A DNA stretch of 64,000 nucleotides from Synanceia verrucosa (taxonomy: Eukaryota > Chordata > Actinopteri > Perciformes > Synanceiidae): positions 4,278,501 through 4,342,500 of the forward strand of contig CM056556.1 in assembly GCA_029721515.1 (NCBI GenBank), written 5' to 3'. A model generated the notes under the pieces. It was given only the letters and a program-made list of their open reading frames with translations. It searched no databases and was not told where the DNA came from. Position numbers and translations under genes: made by a program. Below are positions 13,506-25,218 of this stretch, piece after piece (within the stretch, counting starts at the first letter, position 1; each line of letters starts with the position of its first letter).

Positions 13506-15257
13506 ACGAGACTGTTTGTAACCTGATCTCTGAAGTCAACCTGACCTGCTTTTCCGTGTGAAACGTTTTTTTTTGTTTGTTTTTTGTTTTTTTTACCTCA
13601 ATGTTCGCTAAGAACTGTCAATAGCAAGTGTCAAAACTTGGCTGTTAACAGTAGACGGCCTTCAAAAAACTGAATGTTGTTTGATTCAAGCAATATATAC
13701 AGAGTGATAATGTGAAATATAATATATTGTTCTTTTGCACCATCTGGGCTTTTGTTTTGTTTGCTCACAGGATAAATACAGTGAAAGCACTTATTTATCA
13801 GGAAGAAATCTAAAAAAAAAAAGGAAACCACCACACTGACAGGCACACAAAGGCACTCTCTTGAGAGTCCACTCTTAAAATGACTCATTTTTCTCTCACA
13901 GCACGTCTCAAAGAAGACCTTTTCCCACTTACTTTCATGATTTTCCCCCCTCCTTATTCGATGTTTACGGTTGCTTTATTGTGTTTGTTGTTCTGTGATT
14001 CTGTCTCTGGTAGTTGGCAGGCCGTTAAAAATGTTATATGACGACTTGAATCACGGGATCACATAGCGAGAAATAAGAAATTTATTTGAGGTGAATATCC
14101 TTTGTCTTCATTTCAGTGCAAAATCAATGCCGGCTAAAGCACAAGATGTGTACTGCGAGGAACAAAAAGGTTTTTTTTTTCCAATAAAAAGAAAGATGGA
14201 GTTGCAGTAAAGGGCAGAAGGGATCGTAAACTGATAAAGTGTCTCCAACCTAAAGCTGTGCAGTATGGTTGGCATTTTCCCCGATCTTATGGTTTATTGT
14301 GTTCTAATAGTACAAGTACTTTGTAATTACTTAACAAAAGGTTAGTTTTCAGTATGGTGCTGCAGATGTTAATGAAAGAGTATTGTCTTTAAGGAAAAGA
14401 CACCTCCCTTTGTTTATTTTAATCGTTTAAGTCTTCAGTAAACTGACTAACACACACTCAGTGTGATGAGAGCATCCACAGAGGAATTCGACAAAAGCTG
14501 TCATACTTCAAGATGTGGTCGTGACCTCTCTTAGCGCTCATGGTGCTAAAAGGTCAATATCATCCAACTTCCACATAAACACACCCTGCACGCCCATCTC
14601 TCTGACCCTCTTCCTCTGGGGGAGATTGAAGAATTGGGGTCACTGAGCCAGTTAATGCAGAAACTGATCATTCCCGGAGCCATCCATTCGGATGAAGGGT
14701 CACCCTCTATTTTCTTCCCCTTCTCCCACTCTGATCTCCAGCCCTCTTTGTCCTCCACACACATCTCACGTTTGTATCCAATCTTTCTGGCTTTAACACT
14801 TTCGCTGATCTTATGGTTTGACCCCCATCACCTCCCCTCCCTTCCTGTTTGAAAAGTAGCCTTACAGGTGATTCATACATGATTCATCCAGCTACATTCA
14901 CCACATGTCCATGTTTTCATGTTTTCCAGTCATGGAAAATATGTGAAAAGTGAGAAAAAAGGTCAAATGTCCTGGAAATTTAATTATCCTCCCCATGCCT
15001 CGTGGGTGAATGCAAACAGGTTCAAAGTTGCTTTTAACCTATTTGCATAAATAATTTCCCAGGATAACTTAATAAATTGGTCAATCGATTTCCAGGTTTT
15101 CCAGGACATGTGGGAACCTTGTCATGTCCTCCAGTGTCCAGCAGTGAGGTGCCCCCAAAATATTGCTTAACACCTATGAAAAGATCATAGTTTTTTTTAT
15201 TAATGACACTGTCAAGCAAAGTTACAAGCATCCTCTCCTCTTGTCAGAAATGTGTGT

Positions 15258-15544
15258 AAACTGTAGGGCTGGATATCACCAGGTACCTCGAGATACGATA
15301 CTATCACAATATTTTGCCCACGATAATGATAACATCACGATACAGCGATAATCAATATATTGCGAGAAATTTCATCCGCAATACATCACGATATCTGTCA
15401 CTTGAATTTGTGTCAGAAATTCATAATTTATTGACTGCACTGAATCCATTTCATAGGAATTACAAAACATTGTCATTAAATTTGCACGGCAGCCAAATAA
15501 ATATAGGTACACATGTGTACATGTGTATACCTATGTGTGTGTAC

Positions 15545-15583
<39 letters not shown>

Positions 15584-15716
15584 CAGCAACACCATGCAGA
15601 GCAGAGGTGCGAAAGTCATTCTGGATTTACAATCGACCTAAGGCTTCACTTTTTTTTTTAAATCGGAAGAATAAGTATTGTGATATATTGCCATATTGAT
15701 ATTTTTTCCACACCCC
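15258..15716 (+). mobile_element. MITE with gatacgata/caatattt sequence, expanded AT repeat inside
   Basis: It starts at agggctggatatcac and ends near ttgatattttttccacaccc. The interior carries cacgatatctgtcact and a microsatellite (15553-15579). Related fish elements have ends of this form. The ends are approximate. Confidence 0.6.
15553..15579 (+). repeat. (AT)n microsatellite
   Basis: About 13 AT repeats inside the MITE. Confidence 0.92.
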
Positions 15717-16077
15717 TTTTGCATTTCCACATGCCTAGGAAATGTGGTAATAGGCCTAATTTTTCCTCCAACCCAAATTTTAATCATAACCCTGCAGCAT
15801 CTACCGCTCTGATTGATGTAATAACAATGACAAAGCCTCCTACGTGACTGTTTCCAAGCCTCTCTGCTATTCAGGGATTCCTTGATCCTCCCCCTCTGCT
15901 GCAGATGGGATATCAAAAACATGGCCGCCTGACAATTAAAAGTAGATAAGGAGCTCAGCGGAGATGCTCGAGGTCAAGCTGGGATGCACACTCCAAGGTC
16001 AGATAGCCAAAGAGATCAGGGCTTATAGTGAAGGTATTTCCCGTGGCGGCGACACAAAGGTCTGGTGACAGCGTGTT

Positions 16078-16096
16078 GTAGTAGTAGTAGTAGTAG
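16078..16096 (+). repeat. (GTA)n short microsatellite
   Basis: Six GTA-type triplets followed by a variant. Confidence 0.85.
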
Positions 16097-17288
16097 TCGT
16101 AGAAGAAGCAGGGCACAGATTACTCCCGGTAGGCTCAGATCGGACAGATTGAGCTGAGGCCAGGTGGTTTCAGAGTCACTTAAGAGAATGACACACTTGG
16201 ATGCGCTCCCTTCTCTGAGCATTAAACACAATTAAGTGAAGGCCCTCCCCATCTGGCCTCTTAAAGCTCCTCGTGCTCCCGTCGCGAGCTTTAAGTCCAC
16301 TCCATCTTCTCTGGCCTCTTAAACATGTTCCTCCCCTGCTTCCTCGAATCCTTCCTCACGCTCCTCCTAATCTGGCCTTCTGTGGAGCGCCAGCTGTGAG
16401 TCCATATATTAGCCGCTCTGCATAGGGACGTGACCTTTGTCAGCCTTTTAAATTGACGTTTCCATTCTCCCCTTTTTTAATCAGGGAAGCACAAAGGGCC
16501 GGCGGGCCCTCCCAGCCAATAGGGTTGCCTCTGAATTATTTAGATGTTACTTGATTGAAAGTCTTACCAGCACCACTGCACCTAGTGGTGTTACTAAGAA
16601 GCCTTTGTCACTTTACTGTCGTCCATATGTGACTAAATGAGCGTCCTTCTCTCAGAGTGGGCTCTGTTTGCAGCCCCCCCTCTTGCTTTTGTCCTTGACA
16701 GCAGCTTTCAAACTTTATTTCACAAAATCACACCCCAGGCAGCGCTGTTGGTTCAAGCTGGAATTTGAGCATTCAAGGCTTTTTATCTGTCCTGAGTCAT
16801 TTAGGCGCAGTGTCCAGATTCTCTTCATGTCCTCACTTTTAATTGCATCTCATTCCTTAGCCCTCAGGAGAGCACTTTTACCATCCCTGCTGCTGTAAAC
16901 CTGCTGAAGCACTCGTATCTATGGCGGTCAGTCTGCGGAAAGTCGAAGCTCGCTGCTCAAAGGTCACAGGTTAAAGAGGGTGACACTGCACTCATCTGAC
17001 ACTTGAGAGGGGGTTGCCTTGAACTCAGTTTATGTATCTACAGATCCTAGAGGACTCATTAGAGCCGAGGCATCTCTGAAACCCCGCCACCATCACCTAA
17101 CAACTCAGTGCTTTAAGTCGCGACAGGTCAGATCAGCAGTGCCATCAGTCAGATGAAGCCTCTTGTCTGTTTTGAAAGTGCTGCAGCACATTTCCAGGTT
17201 TGTTATCAGATGTGCTGATAATCAGTTAAGCACTGTCAAATCCTGAAAAGTAGCTCTGTGTGTGGTGGATTAATTAATTTCCCGTGGC

Positions 17289-17310
17289 TGTGTGTGTGTG
17301 TGTGTGTGTG
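17289..17310 (+). repeat. (TG)n microsatellite
   Basis: Eleven TG repeats. Confidence 0.95.
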
Positions 17311-18139
17311 CACTGTATATGAATGCTTGGCCCTGTGTTTGTTTGTTTGCATGCACAGCAGGGTTGTTGTACATTTTGATGACTGGTGTTAAAATGTTGT
17401 GGAGCAGCGGTGCAAAGATGAGAAAGGAAGAGGGAAGCGGCGTAAAGGGCTGCGAGGTGATGATTTACCATGGTGCCGTTCCATATTTTACCTCATTTGG
17501 GATTTCTTTTTTATTCATGGTGAGATTGCCTCGGGTATTTCATTCTGTTAGGTGCAGGCAAAAGTGTCCCCACTTACCTCCTCGCCTGTATTTCACAGAG
17601 TAGTGGGCATGCTGCGTGGCTCTTATAGCTGATAGATGGACCAACACATCAGCAGATGGGACACTTCAGCAATCAAAGTCGTCCATAAACACTTCGCTGC
17701 ATTAATGGACTCACATTGCAGACCTCACATGGGTGACAGAGGGGAGTTCAAGTCTACTGCAGGTGGTTTTGGAAAGATTGGAAGTTTTCCTTTTAGAGGA
17801 TCGCAGCAATTACATCTGTGTTTGTTCTGAATTTAACATAATCAGCTCAAACATGCAAAATCAGCGTGGACCAAGTCCAATTTTTGCTCTAATCTCTTGT
17901 GGGGCTGTTATTGGCTTATCATCATTTTAATTGGTGTAAGCCCTCTTGTTTTTTGATGGATGACTGTGTGGGCAATTGAGCCTGTTGCACTGAACTAGGA
18001 TTTGTGATAATTTACAGCTAATCTCACTCCATACTGTATACTATATTATTGTTAATAATTTCCATCGCTAATTCTAAAAAGTGACTTATCTGCAGGTTGT
18101 TTTCTAACCTTGTCGCCTGTCTCTTCTGTCCTCTCGCAG

Positions 18140-18331
18140 CTATGCGGATGTGGGCTGCTCGGCGTGGGCATCTGGCTCTCCGTGTCGCAGGGCAGCTTCG
18201 CCACCTTCTCGCCCTCATTCCCCTCGCTGTCGGCTGCCAACATGGTCATCGCCATTGGCGCCATCGTCATGGTAACAGGCTTTCTTGGCTGCCTGGGTGC
18301 CATCAAGGAGAACAAGTGCCTGCTTCTAAGC
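18140..18331 (+). CDS. tspan9: tspan9 exon: TM1 end, small loop, TM2
   Basis: 64 codons in phase 0. The acceptor is ctctcgcag at 18131-18139 and the donor is agc|gtgagt at 18332. It opens with LCGCGLLGVGIW (end of TM1), then the small extracellular loop, TM2 (MVIAIGAIVMVTGFLGCLGA) and the start of the conserved inner loop with cysteines that are palmitoylated in other tetraspanins. The exon is GC-rich compared with its flanks. Confidence 0.95.
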
Positions 18332-21300
18332 GTGAGTTCAAGCTGCATACCTATGCAATTATGAATAAGACACACTGACACTGCTCCTTTGAACATTTTC
18401 ACATATCTCCTGTATCAGCCATGCAGACATTGATGGATCCTTTGGAAACAGCCTCTCACATATGTAACCGTCTGTACGCCCACACACACTGGTCACAGGA
18501 CTCAGCACTTTGTCTCCAAGTGGAGGTGGACAACTGACAGGAAGACGAACCTCAGAGGCTTTCAACAGAAAATTAGGGCTCCCTTTCTGGAAATTAGTAT
18601 CAACACATTCATTTCATTTCCATGACTTATAGGTTGAATTACTGTACGTACACTTGATATTTTTTGCGTTCAAGTGTTTTATCTTAAGCACAAAAAGTTC
18701 AGCCAAAAAAACTTTCATGTAAAGAAACTTTAAATGAGAAGTGGAGTGGGGCTCTGGGTACTTAACATCACAAACAGCTCAATCCTCTGAAGCTCTTGCA
18801 TCTGTCAAAATCCCCGCCAAATCCTCGGTGTTCGACATGGCTTCACCCACCTGCCTAACGACTGTGAAGCAGAGCGAGGATGAGAGTTAGCATTAGCAGG
18901 GAGGGGAAAATGAGGAAAAAAACTTAATGGGAAATTTAGAAGTACTGATGTTTCTCATTAAGTCTTTTGCCACATCTGGCGGTGGCGGTGTTTCGTATTT
19001 GACCATGAAATTTGTGTTTAGAGGTGTCTGCAAGTCTGCAAGTTGTTGTTGTTGTTGTTGTACTTTTCTTAGTCCGGCTCAACACAGATGGGGGGTTCAC
19101 AGGACGTGGAAACATCAGAGTGGGTTTAGATCTCCTGCAGCAAACAGATGTGAGCGTCTACCTTGACGTATTATCTCTGAAGTTACTCTGCGGACAACTC
19201 TCTTGTTGGATTAGAAATATTCAAAGCCCAGACAGTAAAATTCTCATTTTTGCCGCCAAAATTTGTTTTCTGAGATAAAAGAAAAAAGAAAAAGGAAAGC
19301 AAAGCGTTAATGTTGAACTATCCAGCAGAAATCTCAGCTCGTCATCAGAGAGCCACCATGTAACATCCAACACCAGGAAAAATGTGACAAACCAACTGTG
19401 AAGGCACAGCAGTGATACGCTAAACTGGCAACCCAGATAATTAACCAACAGCAAACGCTTTCATGTGGGCCTTGACACAAATAATAGCATGCTCCTTCCC
19501 TCCCAAATAAGTCTGGAATTAATGGTGTTTTCTAGAATCTAGGTTTGCGTGCCTCCTCCCCCCATGCTGTGCAGAGGAGCTTGGTAAATATTGAGTTGAA
19601 GGGGAGTCAAGTAGGGAGAGGAGAATAGTAGATGAGATGCAAGACTGCGTTGGAAATTAATCTAAGGATGTATTAAAGCTTCGTTCCCTCCTCTCACATC
19701 CATTCACAAGCCCTCCAGCACTTAGTCTCTTTTTTCTTCTGCTTTCTTTCCACCTCCTTCTTCATCATCTCTCCTTTTACTGTCTTTTCTTGTGGTACTT
19801 GAGTGTGTGATTGTCTTACTCTTGAGAGATTTGGGTAACTGTTTATTCTGCTCACAACCGCTCATGTCAGTGTGGAGCTACCAGCAGTTAGTTAGCTTAG
19901 CTTAGCGCAAACAGGAAACAGAGTGAAAGAGCTCTCCGGGCTCTGCCCATTAGTAACAAAATCAACCTTCCAGCACCCTCAAACTCACTAATTAACACAT
20001 TACACATTGAAATATTGTTATATATATGTTATATACTATATGTTATAAATATATATATTTCTGTGCAATAATGGTTAACAACAATGTACAGTAATGTCAT
20101 TCCATTTCTGTGTGCAGTAATACCACTTCCATGTGCATTATTCCAATTCTGAAAATGTGCAAATGTGCAGTATTTTATTTCTTTTCTTACATAACTTTAT
20201 TTGTCTTTTCTATTTTATTTAATTTATTTATCTATCTTTTTTGCATTTTTTACATTTCATGTGGAGCAGTGCTCCGTATGCACTGTCATATAATGACAGT
20301 AAAGGCTTTTGATTTGATTATTTGAGTTGAAATCCCTCAGTCTTGTTTTCACAGTCAGTTCGGCTGCAGACCACCAGTAGAGCATCCAGTCCATCAACCT
20401 CCCCCCAATAAAACTGTCATTTTTACCTTTTCTTACAGCCTAAACAAACAAAAACATTATGCATGGCTTCATATTTATCATAATGGCCGGCGGCTCAAAA
20501 GTGTAGCAACCACACTGTTAAATGCTGTTAGCTTCTGTGTTACCACTGAGAACCACCAGCTCATCTGTCGCTATGTTGAGTAGCACACCGTTTGAATTGC
20601 TCCCATAAGGTGGGTCTCAGCTTCCATGAAATAATCATTATTTTAATCACAAATGCCTTTTTCAGTGTAATGAGTATTATTTATACTCATGTGTTAAATA
20701 GACTAAAACAAACATGGTTTCCAAAAGAATTAGTAACTATAAGTTTACTTGTTGTGGAAATATTTCTCAACACTCCCCCCCTCTCTATTTACTTAAAATG
20801 GTTCAGTCCACCTGCTCCCTCAGACAGCTAACAGAAAGCTAACAGACAACAACTTAAGGAGTGGAGGAGGAGATGGCAGGATGCCTCATAAATCAGGGAG
20901 TAAAAAAAAAAAAAGAAAAGAAAAGAGTTCAGACAGGAGAAAGAAGTGAAGGTTCCACAGTTTCTCATCCAGTTCTTTCATAGACAAGGTGGGTCTGTTA
21001 GTGGTTCATGTGATGGAAAGTTCTGGAACATTAGCCTGTTAGCTATTGCTAGCTTTGTCCAGAGTTTGTAAGCTAGCTCACTTTTCTCTCCATATTAGCT
21101 CATATTTCTGAAGAAAACTGGATTTATTCATTCAGTGCTTCCTATACCAAGTAACTGTCATGTTGTTGTTTTCACAAATATGGGAATTATAGTCAAAAAT
21201 ATCATTTAAATGCATAGTTTACCTTGTGCAGAGGCAATAGAAATGCTCCCAATCTGGCATTTAGCACCTTTAACCTGAATTGACTGAGCACGTTTCCAAG

Positions 21301-21535
21301 CACAGAAGGAACCACACACTCTTGATGATGAATCAAAGGCATTACAAATCACAGAGGCAGGGCCTGTTGAAAAATGTATGTTGTAGACTGTCATGTATGC
21401 TGTTTTTGCTCACATCCTGTTGTACACAGAGACACAAATGATCTGCAACAGCGGCCTTTCAGATTTATATGCAACGTGTTTTCTTCAACATGACAAGCTA
21501 GATTAACAATGCTGCCAAAGCAATTGTTAAAACAA

Positions 21536-21570
<35 letters not shown>

Positions 21571-24500
21571 AGTTCTTCATTGTCCTGCTGATAATTCTCC
21601 TGGCAGAGCTCATATTGCTCATCCTGTTCTTTGTGTACTCAGATAAGGTAAGTTAATTTTGTTTTCTATGTCGTACCTGGATGTTAAAGCTAATTGCTAT
21701 TGTTCCAATTAAATCTGTAACATTTTATTTATGCAGACTAACACTTGAACACAACTTGCCCGTTTCGTGTTAACATGCATGTCACGGCTGTCACAGTTTG
21801 AGCAGCCTAGCCTTGGAAAGTTATCGTCTGAAAACGTCCATAAATCTTCATCCAGCCATTAACCCAGCAGTCAAAGGTTAGGCCACAAAATACAGCCCAA
21901 TCCCCACCAGTTGGTCCCTTTAATTGGCCCCAAGCACATTTCCCATGACCCCCACATTGGCTCCAGTCAGGTGTATGCATGTGGTGGCAACAGGTGACAA
22001 TATGTAAAGCTCTGGAGATTATTGACATCCATGGACAGACTGGCGTCTTTTCTGTGTTTAATCAAGTCAGCCCACAAATGTGTCATCCCCAACATGACAA
22101 ATGTCTTTCGCTGGGAAAAAGGCAATGAAGACTTTTATCTGTTTTCAAGGACACGTCGTTGATAGTTCAGTCTATTTATATATTCAAAGTCTCGATGTCG
22201 TCCGGCCCCTGGGGCGTTGGCTAATTCTCGCTCTTTGTTCCGAGGTTATTGCTCAAACTTAGTCTCTCAGGCAGATAAAGGAATTCATTTAGCAGCCAAT
22301 CCATTCTCAGATTTGGATCAGGTCTCAGAGGCACACCCTGTCAGGAGTAAATATGTCTGTTGCCTTATCTCCAAAATATTACTGGCTTAACTTCGGAAGA
22401 AAAAACTCAAAGCCCTGATCCCTGTGGTAGAATTCAAATAGAGAGATTCTTGACTTCATAGAAGTGCCTTCCCATCACCTGTGAAGTCAGGAAAAGATAT
22501 CCAAGCTGGGCTGAGGATTTCCTAAATGTGAAATCAAATGAGTCTGCATTAAGGGAGAGGGCATTTGTCTAGTTCCCAGTTGATAGCGAACGTATTTTAT
22601 GATTCCTCCATCTTGCCAAATTACAGCGTGTTTATCCTGGCTTAGACCTAATGGGATGTGAAGTCATGATAATGCTGATCACTACCCAATATATTCTCCT
22701 TTTATTGGTCTTCAAATGTCATTGGAAAAGCAAGGTCATTACAGCAAATTATATGTTATTGGAGATGGCGTTTTCAGACTGCTTCCAAATAAGATGTCCT
22801 GCAAATTTGCAGGAGATTGTCTGGCGCTATCACTCAGATGGCATTATGCGGTCAGAATGTGAGGACCGGATGAAGGACATTTGCTGTCCATCACACAAGG
22901 CCTTCAGACATTGCTCTATTTTTTCCTCTTTCCTCGCGACTTGCCTGTCTCCAGTGAGATCTCCTATGCAGTGTGAGGCTCTGCTCATCCTCTGCTACAG
23001 GCCGTGATCAGAGGAATCGCTAATTCACTTCTCCTATTTGATCTTCTAATCACAAGGCATTTATTAACAAGTCTGGAAGACGTACAGTAGTTGGCAGCTT
23101 TTGAATGTGTATCAGCAGAGGACTGCAAAACACATATTTTAGTCTTTCAAATAGGTCATCTTTAAGTCATGAGTGACGCCTCTGCAAACTGTGATCTTTT
23201 GCGGGTGACAAACTGTCGATGAGATGTGGGGAAGAAAGACTTGTTTTAATCACTCTGTCTCCCTCCTTATTTCTGCATTTCTACCAGTTTAATCCCGTTT
23301 AAGAGGTTCTGCTCTTTAGTCTCTCTTCTTAGTCACTCCAGCATCTTGCCTCCAGGTATGGCTTATGTGTAGGTACCCCCTCATTCCCTCCACAGCCCAG
23401 TGGTGTTAAGCTCTCTGATTAAATGCCATGTAGAGGCCGTGGTATAATAAAAGCAGGCCCCGCGGTTAGCAACCAGCTGACTACAGCAGATGGCTGGGCC
23501 ACAAACCAGATTACAGCCATCCGTCTTTAACGGCGTGACCTCATTGTGCCTCCGTCGACCCAACACGCCGCACCGAAACACCAGTGAAAGGTTTACTAGC
23601 TCAGGACGAGGAAGCAGGCGGAGAATTGAAGCACCGGAGCATGTGCATGGGGGTGGACACAGGTGAGAGGAAGGTATCTAAGAGATTAATGTGTTATGAA
23701 GGGAAGGTTTTAGAGGATAGAAGGCAGAAATAAGTAATCTAAAAGAGGACAAGAGTAAGGTGAGGCGTCCCTGTATGGTAACAGAAAGAGAAAAGCACTG
23801 ATGTCATGGAGGAGGATGGGAGGTTAATCACTCTGAAGACTACTCCAGAGGTCACTTGTGCAGAAATCCGTGATTTATCTTGGAAAATACAACCCAACAA
23901 CCCTGCACACACAGCGAGTCATGTGCTGCATCAGTCTACAGACAGAACTGTGTTCAATTCCTGGCCCTGCTTTTTTTACCTTCAGACCAATTACCGAGAA
24001 GTAGCAGGGGGTCTTCCCTTCGCTCTGTGGAGCACCCCCGCCTCGGGCTACCCAGCACAGGCTTGTAGAGCAACTGAGGGAATTAAGTATCAATTTTAAT
24101 GATGTGCTGTTAGGGACCTCTGGCTGTGATGCCGTTTCCCTCCACATCATTTATTACACTTTCCAAGCAGTTAGCTAGCACACTTGTCCAGACCTGAGCA
24201 ACAAGAGCAACAGTAAAATATTGTTAGCTTTGGTTCTAACAGTCCTGGAGAGAGATAGGATGATTACAGCTGCTGTTCCCTGACGATGAATACATGACCC
24301 AAGAATGACTGTTGAACTGGGTGTGTGAGGACTGAACGAAGAAATAGAAGATGTTTGTCCTTCAAAAGTGTACCGCTGATGATGATGATGATTCCAGTGT
24401 TTGGTTATGAAGTGACACACTTTCAATACTGTTGTACAGCTGACAGGAGATAAGTGAACAGAGTGTCTGTGATCTGACGATACGGAAAAGGACCCACTTT

Positions 24501-25165
24501 CTTTTAGAAAAAACTAAAAAGTGGCAGTTTGTTCTGAATCCTGTAGCTGATTTAGACTTCATAGAGCGAGTTGTGTTTAAAGACGAGATGAGGTGAACAG
24601 AGAATACAAATTTGAAATGTTTGATAGTCTGCTAAGTGGCAGATCCTAAGATCCTTCCTCGAATCATTTAGATTTAGATAATTTAGAAAATAATGTAACT
24701 TATCAGGACCATAACATAACTTCTGTTTCATATTTTTATTGCTGTATATAAGAAACAAGGCAATTACACTTATCAAAGCATAATGGTGTCAGTATCAAAC
24801 GTGTATACATGTTTAAATTTAGATGTGAATATTTTAACTCTTTCAGTGCCAGCCGTTTTATGAAGCAGAAAGTGCCTTGTGCCAGCATTTTTACCCATTT
24901 TCAGTCATATTTCTAGACCCATGTATATTACATATATTTTGTACAATGACTCTGAAAACACTGAATAGCTCAAATAAAAGAAGAGACTCTCTATTTCATC
25001 ATGAAAATAATGTTTGTTTTATATCTTGTTTCATTCTTGTTTTATCAGAGGTAGAGGACACTTTCACCAAAATCACCACTTGTCCAATTCTGTTTGTTTT
25101 GCTCTCTAATCTCGATCATCTCCGCTTCCTGTTTTGATCTCTGTGGTGTATACCGTCTCTTTAGT

Positions 25166-25218
<53 letters not shown>

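Larger units (their letters stand above)
1..18139 (+). other. tspan9: Presumed 5' intron of tspan9 (no coding exon found)
   Basis: No coding exon could be supported here. I looked for the expected first coding exon of tspan9 (about 21 codons, ATG to a Phe-Trp end followed by a GT donor) and did not find it, so it is probably upstream of the window. That would make this the 3' part of a very long first coding intron, as is known for mammalian TSPAN9. The stretch holds scattered MITE copies and microsatellites, listed separately. Between them I see only unique, moderately AT-rich sequence with short chance open frames on both strands. Conserved enhancers could be present but cannot be recognised from one sequence. 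Confidence 0.5.
18332..21572 (+). other. tspan9: tspan9 intron between TM2 and TM3 exons
   Basis: This is a 3.2-kb intron with no supported gene. It holds a repeat block near 19.89-20.33 kb, a short (GTT)n run near 19040, an A/GAAAA-rich tract near 20900, and a (CT)n microsatellite that forms the acceptor tract at its 3' end. The rest looks unique. Confidence 0.85.

Noticed and set aside
15314..15661. 115-codon frame spanning the AT microsatellite
   Set aside because: The middle is microsatellite-coded Tyr-Ile repeats inside a MITE.
22651..23007. 118-codon frame in tspan9 intron
   Set aside because: No recognised domain and no splice-linked partner exon.
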